NCBI GenBank assembly: GCA_027621405.1
Contig: JAQCBT010000020.1
Coordinates: forward strand, 1-63,165
Source of the DNA: Pseudomonadota bacterium
Lineage (GTDB): Bacteria > Pseudomonadota > Gammaproteobacteria > Pseudomonadales > Pseudohongiellaceae
Direction: 5' to 3'
Length of the DNA stretch: 63,165 nt
Shown: positions 26,902 through 34,739 of the stretch, in pieces
How the letters are laid out: every line of letters begins with the position of its first letter
Numbering within the stretch: position 1 is the stretch's first letter
The notes under the pieces: generated by a model
Told to the model about the DNA's origin: nothing
Seen by the model: the letters and a program-made list of their open reading frames with translations, nothing else
Database searches by the model: none
Program-made: the position numbers and the translations under genes

Positions 26902-27861
26902 CTACGGCGCAGATGCAAGCAATTCCCTGTGGTGCCGAAAAGCCTCATCATGAAGTCGCGCCGCCTGGTTCTGCACCCACAGCCCCACATTCCGATGTGG
27001 TAGCAGCCCAACGCCATCCGAGCGGTAATCCAGCCCAGACAACACGTCGGCGTAAGGCCCAAAACCCTGCACGCGGTATGGAATGACAATCGCCTCATGG
27101 CCCGCTGTCCTGGCGGCCACGATATAGCGGCGAATCGCTTCCTCTGCACCTTCCCGCTTTTCCTCCCAGTCTTCCCTGAGGGTAAATACCCGCACATCTG
27201 CCAGCCCAAGGGTTTCGCTCGCAAGCCGGGTGCGCTCTGTAATCTTCTCTACCCATCTGGCGTCTTCATCGTCCTCTGCAGGTCCGTGAGCCAGAACCAG
27301 GGCCACCTCGCGGGCGGGATCCTTGCTCAGCGCCTGCATGCGGTTCAGGAGCACCTCGTCCATCTCTACGGCGTCGGCAAGCCCCTGCTCCGACAGGTGA
27401 AAGTTGAGCTCTGTTTCGATCTGCCAGAACCCCATGGGCATGGCTCTATGGCGGTGCATTGCCGAAGCCTCCCATGCTTCTCGGCTTGGAGCACCCGCCT
27501 GTATACCGAGGATTTGCTCCGTTCGTTCAAGCCAACTCTCTCCCGAGATAAACATTCGTACCACGCCCACGTGCTTTACCCCCGCCGACTCCAGCCTCCG
27601 TACGGCCTGTTCGAGGCTTCCCGCATCTGCCATCCCAAAGGCGACTTCGACAGGGTGCTGCTCACGCAATTGTTCGACGGCTTCCAATACCGACTCGTTC
27701 CAGTTCGGACCACCACCGTGCGCCATGATGAGCACACCATAATTCGCCTCATCCATCGTAGCTTCGGGCACCCCGGGAGTCGCGCAAGCCGCGAGCAGGA
27801 TTGCAACAAACAGCGCGACACCACAGCGGCTCGCGAAGTGAATTGAATATTTAGAATTCAT
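26902..27861 (-). CDS. CbiX/sirohydrochlorin chelatase-like lipoprotein
   Basis: The start at 27861 (MNSKYSIHFASRC) overlaps the TonB receptor's end by 11 bp, so translation is probably coupled; 319 residues. A lipoprotein signal (ALFVAILLAACATPG, lipobox LLAAC) places it in the cell envelope. The mature part has two CbiX-like halves: LIMAHGGGPNWNESVLEAV, and VALVLAHGPAEDDEDARWV. Each keeps the AHG metal-site histidine, but where cytosolic chelatases have a second His (in a PLFLSxGxH-type loop) these halves read RMFISGESW and PYRVQGFGP. Context suggests it handles a tetrapyrrole imported by the receptor, possibly inserting or removing metal. That role is inference. Confidence 0.8.
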   Translation of the reverse strand: MNSKYSIHFASRCGVALFVAILLAACATPGVPEATMDEANYGVLIMAHGGGPNWNESVLEAVEQLREQHPVEVAFGMADAGSLEQAVRRLESAGVKHVGVVRMFISGESWLERTEQILGIQAGAPSREAWEASAMHRHRAMPMGFWQIETELNFHLSEQGLADAVEMDEVLLNRMQALSKDPAREVALVLAHGPAEDDEDARWVEKITERTRLASETLGLADVRVFTLREDWEEKREGAEEAIRRYIVAARTAGHEAIVIPYRVQGFGPYADVLSGLDYRSDGVGLLPHRNVGLWVQNQAARLHDEAFRHHRELLASAP

Positions 27862-30085
27862 AGTCGAAAGCCACCCTGAAATTGGTACCCGGTTGTTGTG
27901 CATTCTGGATCGTGGACAGGGACGTGGCATCCAGTCCCTGGATATTGGACCAGCGTGCATACTGCTCATCGAAGAGATTGAAAATACCGATACGCACCGT
28001 GCCTGCCTCGGAGAGATTCATGTGCCCCATCACGTCCACCACAGCATAACCATCGGCGGTTACCGCACTGGTGCTGGAGACCCTGTCCTTCTCGGCAACG
28101 GCTGTCAGCAGGAGTTGCGCTCCCCATATGCCATTATTCGCCGAATAGCTCGCGCCCACTACGGCGGTCAGCGGTTCAATCGAGTCCAGCGGCGTGTTCG
28201 ATACCTCGTTGTCGCCACGGGCATAGGCCAAAGATGAACGTAGACTCAATTGCGGGCTCAGGTAGACATTCGCCAGAAGCTCTGCGCCGCGAATTCGTGC
28301 CTCACCCACATTACTATCCTGGAACAGGCTGATGTTGCGCTGCATGCCGACGAAACTGCTCTCAATGAAATCTTCATAGTCATTGTTAAACAGAGCGAAA
28401 CTAACGAAGGCATTCTCATAGTCTGCCCGCAGGCCTAATTCGATTCCCTGTGAAGACTCCGCCTCCAGCAGTGGATTGGGCACCGTGGCATAACCGAAAC
28501 CGAGGTTTACAAAGGCCTGGTTCGCCTCATCGAAATTCGGTGGGCGATAACCCTCAGCGTATTGCGCGAACAGGGAATAGGTATCGTCGAGGTTGTACAG
28601 CGCTCCCAGGCTGAGAGACACCTCACTGGAGTCCACGGCCACCACAGAAAAATTGCCAAAGTCTTCGATGTCACCAACGCCCGTGAGATTGTCGTTCAGC
28701 TCAGGCTCCATCTCATACTGGTCATAGCGAATACCAGGAATTAAGGTCAGGCCCGATTCCCCAATTCGAATTTCATCCTGTAGATAGACACCAAGACGGG
28801 TGGTTTCCGTATCAGGGAAGGTCTTGTTCGGAAACACCTCCGGGGGCGCAAATGGATAGGCTGCTATGGCGCAGCTGATGTTTCCTCTTCCCTGCTCGAT
28901 ATCGCAGCGGTTACGCGGGCGCTCGGTGTCGGTCTGGTCGAAATTAAGCCCGTAGGCAAAGGCATGGATCGTCCCTGTCACTTGCAGTGTCTTGCGCAGA
29001 TTCAGGTTCAATGCGCGGGTCTGCTGGTTGAATTCAAAGTCCGTGACCCGGCGTGCCTGGCTTCCACCGTAGGTCATGGGGTTCGCCGGATTAAGAAAGG
29101 AGTAGCTAGTGCGCTCCTGCACGGTGTTCTGCAGGCCATCCGTGGTCTGGACGTTGGCGATGAATTGCAGGTCATCCATTAAAGCCAGATTGGCCTGCCA
29201 CTCATACTGGAGACCGAAGCGCTCCCGCTCTGTGTTGTCATGCCCGCGGGAACTGGATACTGAATCATCAATATCCGATTCCAGTTGCAGGAGTATGTCT
29301 TCCTGATAGCTCTCGTAGCTCGCGGTGAGTTGCTGATTACTGGAGAGCTCCCAGAAGGCCTGCAGCAACAGATTGTCCGAATCTCCATCCTGGGGATTCA
29401 GGCTGCCGGGTCCGTTGACTTCCTGCTCTTCAAACTCTCGATGGGTAATCTGCAGCAACACTCCCAACTCATCGGATTGAAACGCAGCCGTCGCCCCGAG
29501 TTTGCCTTGTGTATCGGCATCGGCGGCGAGCGCCCTGACATTGAAATAACTGCCAGTTTCTCCTCGCACATAGTCTTCCGCGCGCTTGCTGCGCAAGATG
29601 ACAGCGCCTCCCATGGCATCTGCGCCATACAGGACAGACGCCGGGCCTCGAATGATTTCTACTGAGCGGAGGTTGTCTATTTCAAAGCTGTCTTTGCCAT
29701 AGGATGATGGGCCAGCGGCGTAGATATCATTGCTGCGTACACCATCAATGACGGTGAGCACGCGATTGCCACCGATACCTCGTATGGAAAAACCCTGATT
29801 ACCACCCCGGTTTGCCGTATTGAGGGTGACTCCTGGCTGGAAACGAGCCAGATCATCCAGGTCATTGGCCAACTCACGCTCAATGGTCTCTGCCGAGATG
29901 ACAGAAACGGTGCCGGCTATTGTTTCAATCGTTCTTGGCAAACGGGTTGCTGTGATCGTCAGCTCTTCTACGCGATCGTTTTCCTGGGCGGAAGTGACAG
30001 CACTGATACTCGCAATCGCCGCGGCGAAGAGCAGTTTGCCTGGTAAATTAAGAATTAGCGCGAAAACTGCGCTCTTGTTGGGCAT
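27851..30085 (-). CDS. TonB-dependent outer-membrane receptor, haem/haemoprotein type
   Basis: A 744-residue receptor with a signal peptide (about 1-33, ending SAVTSAQ), a TonB box (EELTITATRLPR), a plug domain (GVTLNTANRGGNQGFSIRGIGGNRVLTVIDGVR, SVEIIRGPASVLYGADAMGGAV) and a 22-strand barrel ending NFRVAFDYEF with terminal Phe. The plug and the YRPPNFDE...VPNPLLEAESS segments correspond to the FRAP and NPDL boxes of haem receptors such as HemR, but no His lies between them, unlike classical receptors. It follows hemP (109 bp) and precedes the CbiX-like lipoprotein gene. GGAGAT precedes the start. Regulation by Fur is inferred from a box upstream of hemP. Confidence 0.9.
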   Translation of the reverse strand: MPNKSAVFALILNLPGKLLFAAAIASISAVTSAQENDRVEELTITATRLPRTIETIAGTVSVISAETIERELANDLDDLARFQPGVTLNTANRGGNQGFSIRGIGGNRVLTVIDGVRSNDIYAAGPSSYGKDSFEIDNLRSVEIIRGPASVLYGADAMGGAVILRSKRAEDYVRGETGSYFNVRALAADADTQGKLGATAAFQSDELGVLLQITHREFEEQEVNGPGSLNPQDGDSDNLLLQAFWELSSNQQLTASYESYQEDILLQLESDIDDSVSSSRGHDNTERERFGLQYEWQANLALMDDLQFIANVQTTDGLQNTVQERTSYSFLNPANPMTYGGSQARRVTDFEFNQQTRALNLNLRKTLQVTGTIHAFAYGLNFDQTDTERPRNRCDIEQGRGNISCAIAAYPFAPPEVFPNKTFPDTETTRLGVYLQDEIRIGESGLTLIPGIRYDQYEMEPELNDNLTGVGDIEDFGNFSVVAVDSSEVSLSLGALYNLDDTYSLFAQYAEGYRPPNFDEANQAFVNLGFGYATVPNPLLEAESSQGIELGLRADYENAFVSFALFNNDYEDFIESSFVGMQRNISLFQDSNVGEARIRGAELLANVYLSPQLSLRSSLAYARGDNEVSNTPLDSIEPLTAVVGASYSANNGIWGAQLLLTAVAEKDRVSSTSAVTADGYAVVDVMGHMNLSEAGTVRIGIFNLFDEQYARWSNIQGLDATSLSTIQNAQQPGTNFRVAFDYEF

Positions 30086-30194
30086 AGTCAGATCTCCAAT
30101 GGTTCAGAGTTTCTGGCTCGCTGCCTTGCTTTTGAAGCGGGTGGCTGGCTGAACTCTCGTCCCTGTATTTCGGGATAAGGGGTTTGCTTGAATG

Positions 30195-30356
30195 TTACTT
30201 GGTCAGAATTAGCTTGTTATTGGCTGTAATCCTTAATGTGTAGTGCTCACCGTTGTGCTCGATAATTATCTGGCTTACGGATCCCAACAGCTTGTCACTG
30301 GACACTACCGGGGGTTGCTGGGCCTTTGATGAATCGCCTGTGCTTGTTTGCTTCAT
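30195..30356 (-). CDS. hemP: hemin uptake protein HemP
   Basis: A 53-codon ORF, short enough to be overlooked. The protein begins MKQTSTGDSSKAQQPP and its C-terminal half (LLGSVSQIIIEHNGEHYTLR, then ITANNKLILTK) matches the HemP family pattern, in which a conserved IxHNGxxYxLRxTxxxKLILTK block ends the protein. HemP proteins are small factors needed for, or regulating, haem uptake genes. It lies between a Fur box (about 100 bp upstream) and the TonB receptor gene (109 bp downstream), the usual place for hemP. The ribosome site is weak. Confidence 0.88.
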   Translation of the reverse strand: MKQTSTGDSSKAQQPPVVSSDKLLGSVSQIIIEHNGEHYTLRITANNKLILTK

Positions 30357-30457
30357 AGTTTGCTGCGTGTGCGCGCCTCACCACAATTGTCACTTACTGC
30401 GACTCTCCGCCACATCCAACAAGGAAGAGTCTATGGGTTCCCAGGCATTAATGCAAA

Positions 30458-30472
30458 TGATAATTATTATTA
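30458..30472 (-). promoter_or_regulatory. Fur box
   Basis: TGATAAT-T-ATTATTA matches the 7-1-7 Fur motif TGATAATnATTATCA at all but one fixed position, inside a longer AT-rich stretch. It lies 102 bp upstream of hemP on the minus strand and 111 bp before the methyltransferase gene on the plus strand. Iron-dependent repression of hemP, receptor and CbiX-like gene is the natural reading; it could also affect the divergent gene. Confidence 0.85.
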
Positions 30473-30583
30473 TTTGAGAGAATTCACTACTCGAGTCGGC
30501 AGATTCGGGTGGTAAGGGCCGGATTTTTCATGCCAGAATCCGCATTCGCCAAAAAACGACGAACCCTGCATCTTGAGGAAGTT

Positions 30584-31417
30584 ATGACTGTTAAAGCATT
30601 ACAAAGAACACTGTTCCCTGCCGCCCTTCTCTTACTCGGCTGGCAATCCAGTCTCGCCGACCACCACGGCGAGGAATTGACCCTGCAAAGCCTGATTGCT
30701 GGCGACCATCGCAGCGAGGCCAATATCGCCAGGAATTCAGCGAGGCACCCGATCGAGACCCTGGAGTTCTTCGGCCTGCGCCCGGACATGACGGTTATCG
30801 AGATCCTGCCTTCCACCGGATGGTATGCCGAAATCATCGCCCCTTACCTGAGGGACAACGGCAAGTACTATGCCGCCCACTTCTCACCCAATGCATCCGC
30901 TGCCTACATGCCAAGAATCCTCGGCATGTTCGAAGAGAAGATCAGCAATGCGCCAGAGCTCTATGGTCGGGTCACGGTACGTCACCTGAATCCTCCCCAC
31001 GAGGTTGTGATTGCACCACCGGAGAGTGCCGACATGGCCCTCACCTTCCGCAACGTACACAACTGGATCATGGCCGGGCAAGAACATGAGTTCTTCGCCT
31101 CCTTCTATGCTGCGCTGAAGCCAGGCGGGATTCTTGGGGTGGTAGAGCACCGCGCGCCGCCCGGCTCCTCCATGGAATTCATGCAGACCTCGGGCTACGT
31201 GACCGAGGCCTATGTGAAAGAAGTGGCTGCGGCCGCCGGGTTCGAATTTGTGGAGTCCTCCGAAATCAACGCCAATCCGAAAGACTCCAAGGACTACGCG
31301 GAGGGTGTGTGGACCTTGCCACCAACCTATCAGATGGGAGAACAGGATCGGGCGCGCTACACCGAAATTGGTGAAAGCGACCGCATGACTCTGAAATTCA
31401 TCAAGCCGATGAATTAA
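30584..31417 (+). CDS. exported SAM-methyltransferase-like protein (COG4798 type)
   Basis: The start at 30584 has a GAGGAAG ribosome site and gives 277 residues; the frame extends 25 codons upstream. The N-terminus (KALQRTLFPAALLLLGWQSSLA) is a signal peptide, followed by a class I methyltransferase-like fold: DMTVIEILPSTGWYAEIIAPYL replaces the usual Gly-rich motif I, then YAAHFSP, PPESADMALTFRNVHNW and FYAALKPGGILGVVEHRAP. A Rossmann methyltransferase with an export signal is odd because SAM is cytoplasmic, so the catalytic role is unclear. It is divergent from hemP, sharing the Fur-box region. Confidence 0.8.
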   Translation: MTVKALQRTLFPAALLLLGWQSSLADHHGEELTLQSLIAGDHRSEANIARNSARHPIETLEFFGLRPDMTVIEILPSTGWYAEIIAPYLRDNGKYYAAHFSPNASAAYMPRILGMFEEKISNAPELYGRVTVRHLNPPHEVVIAPPESADMALTFRNVHNWIMAGQEHEFFASFYAALKPGGILGVVEHRAPPGSSMEFMQTSGYVTEAYVKEVAAAAGFEFVESSEINANPKDSKDYAEGVWTLPPTYQMGEQDRARYTEIGESDRMTLKFIKPMN

Positions 31418-31426
31418 GGACCCAGA

Positions 31427-32026
31427 CTATTCAGCCCGATCGAAGATTCTCACCAATTCGATTGGTTCGCGAAACGAATCGGGCTGGATAAGCATCTCAA
31501 TGCGCAGGCGCACACCATTGTCGATCAAGGTGTAAGTCTCGATGGTGAAGCCACCATCACGCGGCCGCGCTTCGACTACCAGGCTATCGCCCTCTATGAG
31601 CCCCGAGGACCAGTCCTCGCCACCTTCGGCATAGAAGTCATTGGCAGAAGCCCGACGCCGCCGGCCGTCGATGTGAAACACGCGCCGATAGTTATCTTCG
31701 TAAGTAAACTGGAATTCCGGCCCCTCGAAATCGATCTGAAGCACATCATCATAGGAGATGCGGTCATAGAGCTCGTGCTCGGGTGGCCCACCCCTGTAGA
31801 AATCTTCCTTGCGATTGAACAGGCCGCGACCACCCTTGCCGCCGCCGGCCTCAATAGCCTCTTCCACCTGATCATCCGTGTTGTCGCTGAGTTCGTCATT
31901 GATTACCCAGCTACCATGTAGCTCAGCCCCAAAGTTCGCGGACTGTGCAGATACCGGGAGGGATATGTACACCAGGCCCAGCAAGCCGAGCTGGCTTAAT
32001 TTGCAGAAGTATCTAATAGTTGACAT
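31427..32026 (-). CDS. exported protein of unknown function
   Basis: A 199-residue protein with a signal peptide (FCKLSQLGLLGLVYISLPVSAQS). The mature part starts with GSWVINDELSDNTDDQVEEAIEAGGG and continues with strands such as QIDFEGPEFQFTYEDNYRRVFHIDGRRRR and GFTIETYTLIDNGVRLRIEMLI, suggesting a small beta-rich periplasmic domain of the kind seen in many marine proteobacterial hypotheticals. No family was recognised. It is convergent with the methyltransferase-like gene (9 bp apart). Confidence 0.65.
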   Translation of the reverse strand: MSTIRYFCKLSQLGLLGLVYISLPVSAQSANFGAELHGSWVINDELSDNTDDQVEEAIEAGGGKGGRGLFNRKEDFYRGGPPEHELYDRISYDDVLQIDFEGPEFQFTYEDNYRRVFHIDGRRRRASANDFYAEGGEDWSSGLIEGDSLVVEARPRDGGFTIETYTLIDNGVRLRIEMLIQPDSFREPIELVRIFDRAE

Positions 32027-32081
32027 CAGTAGGATTCAACCTGCTTTTGCCTCGCTTTTCAAGTTTGCGACCGCGCGGCGC

Positions 32082-33473
32082 TCAGGAGTTCTCCGCCTTT
32101 TTCGAAGGCGACTGAAAGAACACAGCACAGTGGCGGATGGCTAGTCGTGCCGCGAGCACAATGATGACAAACAGGATCAGGTAGTAGATGGGGAAAGCTG
32201 CCATGGATTCCACGAAGACCTGTTCCTGCAACTCAGCCTCTGTGATGTTTCCCCGCTCTACCTCTCGCAGCGAAGCAACCAGGGCCGTGTAAAGCAGGCT
32301 CGCAAATCCCAGCCCAAGATTCAGTGCCAGTCCCTTAAAACTCAGCACGGTGGCCCTAATCCTGGAATCAGCCTCCCTGTTGAGGTAATAACTGGCCTGA
32401 AACTGCACCATGCCCATCATGGCAAAGGCACCAACCGCAAAGATCACTCCATACAGGGGTATAGCGAAGCTGATGCCGATCAAGCCGAGCATCAGAATCA
32501 GGGAGAGCACCAGAAAATTAAAAAACGGGGAATGATTGCTCACCAGGTATCGGGAAAACCTTGCGTTGACGATACCGATCAACGACATGCCCGCACCGAC
32601 AAACCCAAACCAGGAAACCGGTATATCGATGATTCGGTAGTACTCGCTGGACAGCACAGCAAATTGGCGTCCGACCGAATCCAGGGCCAGCGCTGCCAGG
32701 ATGACAAATAACACGAAGCGATGACCGAGGGTCCATTGTGCCGCAGAGTAAATCTGCCGAAACGGTGCAAGCAAGGACCCGAGCCCTTCTCCATCCTGCG
32801 CTTTCTGTGCATTCCTTTCCTCGGCATCCAGATCATACAGACCGAGGGTCACAACAAACACCGTACAGGCTGTCAACAGGGTCAGCAGCACAGGCAATCG
32901 GATCACGATTGTGTCCGGCAAGGTCCAGGAACGACTGAACATGCCCAGAAGATTGTTCACTAGCGCCGGATCGTAGGCGAACGCCCCCAGAATCATGGTA
33001 GTGAAGAAGCCAAGGGAGACGACAAAAGTCGTGCGTTCCAGCAACGCAGCCCATTCATCTTCACGACCCAGGGCCTTCAGGGAATCATAAGCCAGCGCCT
33101 CATCGGCTCCACTGGCAGCTGCCTCCGAGAGGCCTGAGCACACACGATTCCCCAGAAACATCCAGAACAGGAGTGACGAAGCTCCAATTGGTGCGAAGAC
33201 GATGAGTGCCATCTCCACCACCATTAGCCCCGAGGCGAAGATCAGTAGCGCCTTCTTGCCAACGATATCCGCCATGGCGCCAGATGGCACCTCGGCAATC
33301 ACGATACTGATGGCCCACACAATATTGAGAATCGCAAACTGCTCCAGGCTAAGCCCATAGTCCAGAAACAGGATCGTAAACACGGGATAATAAAAGCGCG
33401 CCGTGTACAGCAACCTGAACAGCATGAAGCGCCTCAGGTTACCCTGCAGTTTACGTTGCAGATTTTCGTCCAT
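32082..33473 (-). CDS. MFS transporter
   Basis: A 463-residue major facilitator with about 12 membrane segments. VIAEVPSGAMADIVGKKALLIFAS is the helix 2-3 loop signature of the drug-efflux-like MFS group. A long cytoplasmic loop (about 225-245) divides the halves. It begins 11 bp after the haloalkane dehalogenase gene on the same strand, so the two form an operon; it may import the halogenated substrate or export a product. Substrate unknown. Confidence 0.87.
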   Translation of the reverse strand: MDENLQRKLQGNLRRFMLFRLLYTARFYYPVFTILFLDYGLSLEQFAILNIVWAISIVIAEVPSGAMADIVGKKALLIFASGLMVVEMALIVFAPIGASSLLFWMFLGNRVCSGLSEAAASGADEALAYDSLKALGREDEWAALLERTTFVVSLGFFTTMILGAFAYDPALVNNLLGMFSRSWTLPDTIVIRLPVLLTLLTACTVFVVTLGLYDLDAEERNAQKAQDGEGLGSLLAPFRQIYSAAQWTLGHRFVLFVILAALALDSVGRQFAVLSSEYYRIIDIPVSWFGFVGAGMSLIGIVNARFSRYLVSNHSPFFNFLVLSLILMLGLIGISFAIPLYGVIFAVGAFAMMGMVQFQASYYLNREADSRIRATVLSFKGLALNLGLGFASLLYTALVASLREVERGNITEAELQEQVFVESMAAFPIYYLILFVIIVLAARLAIRHCAVFFQSPSKKAENS

Positions 33474-33484
33474 AGGGAAGGGTA

Positions 33485-34363
33485 TCAGACTATAGACTTG
33501 CGCCAGTGTGCAATCGCCTCACCAATCTCGTCCGGCGAATCTTCCTGCAGGAAATGATTGCCCACCACCGTGACTTCCTGCTGATTAGGCCACTTCCGGC
33601 AAAACACCCGCTGTGGTCCGATCAGGATCGCGCCTGGCGCAGCATTGATAAACAGCTTGGGAATCTTGCTTTCAGACAACCAGTCCGCATAGGACTGTAC
33701 GATCTCAACGACATCGGCTGGTTCCCCATCAATTGGTATCTGCCGCGGCCAGCTCAGGGTAGGACGACGGTCTTCGCCAGCGTTTGCAAATGGCCGCCGA
33801 TAAACCGCCATCTCCTCTTCGCTCAACTTTCTCAGGATAGAGCCAGGTAACACTCTTTCCACAAACACATTCTTCTCGATCACCATCTCTTCACCTGCCG
33901 GCGATCGAAATCCCTGAAACACACTCCGCGCCGCCTCAGGCCACTCATCCCAGGTTAACGGACGTACTATCGCTTCCATATATGCGACCCCCAACACCGC
34001 ATCCCGATGCCGATTGGCCCAATCAAATCCCAGCGCCGACCCCCAGTCATGAATCACCCAGGTCACCCGTTCCTTCACACCCAGCGCCTCCAGTGCCCCA
34101 TCCAGATACTCACGATGTTCGACAAAGGAATAACGACCAGGGCCCGAGTCATCCAGCTTCCCGGAATCACCCATGCCAATCAGATCTATCGCAATACACC
34201 TTCCCTGATCCTGCAAATGTGGCATGACATTGCGCCACAAATAGGAAGAAGTAGGATTACCATGCTGAAATACAATAGGGTCTCCCTCCCCTATCTCCAC
34301 ATAGGCCATCTTTTTACCTTTGACCTCAACAAACTTCTTGGGATGCTCCCTGGCACTGATCAT
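33485..34363 (-). CDS. haloalkane dehalogenase
   Basis: Alpha/beta hydrolase that splits carbon-halogen bonds, replacing halide with hydroxyl. The 292 residues align with the LinB/DhaA group (HLD-II). All catalytic parts are visible: nucleophile Asp106 with halide-binding Trp107 in [14 protein letters not shown], second halide residue Asn36 in [10 protein letters not shown], acid Glu130 in YMEAIVRP, and base His270 in VGNHFLQED. The start has AGAGGAAA upstream. The operon partner is an MFS transporter. Marine dehalogenases often act on short chloro- or bromoalkanes; the real substrate is unknown. Confidence 0.93.
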   Translation of the reverse strand: MISAREHPKKFVEVKGKKMAYVEIGEGDPIVFQHGNPTSSYLWRNVMPHLQDQGRCIAIDLIGMGDSGKLDDSGPGRYSFVEHREYLDGALEALGVKERVTWVIHDWGSALGFDWANRHRDAVLGVAYMEAIVRPLTWDEWPEAARSVFQGFRSPAGEEMVIEKNVFVERVLPGSILRKLSEEEMAVYRRPFANAGEDRRPTLSWPRQIPIDGEPADVVEIVQSYADWLSESKIPKLFINAAPGAILIGPQRVFCRKWPNQQEVTVVGNHFLQEDSPDEIGEAIAHWRKSIV

Positions 34364-34739
34364 GAGTATTTCCTCTGATGTTTAAGCTGGAGCATAGCTT
34401 TGCAATTGCCTCGATTCAATTTGTTGATGCCGGAGTGCTTTTTCAGACACTTACGGGGGAGAAGTTGCTGGTTCTCGCCAAGGGCCATTCCTGGCCTGGA
34501 TGTACTCATGGATGGACAGTACACTGCTTATTCAAGAACAAGAACCGGCCCCGGTTCTGGCCCTGAACCTGGTCATTCGCCAGCAACCCCAGAGCACTCG
34601 ACCACCCTCCCACGGCTCGAAAATGTTTCTCATCATCCCAGACACGTGGGCACTTGCGTTGAACATCGCACTCATTCTCAGCTATTCTCCACTTCCGCAT
34701 AACTAGCAACCGGAAATAAGAATTACGGGGGAATCCTGG

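Noticed and set aside
34378..34739. Short ORFs in the gap before the acyl-CoA ligase gene
   Set aside because: Unlike proteins in composition, no ribosome sites and no family resemblance.
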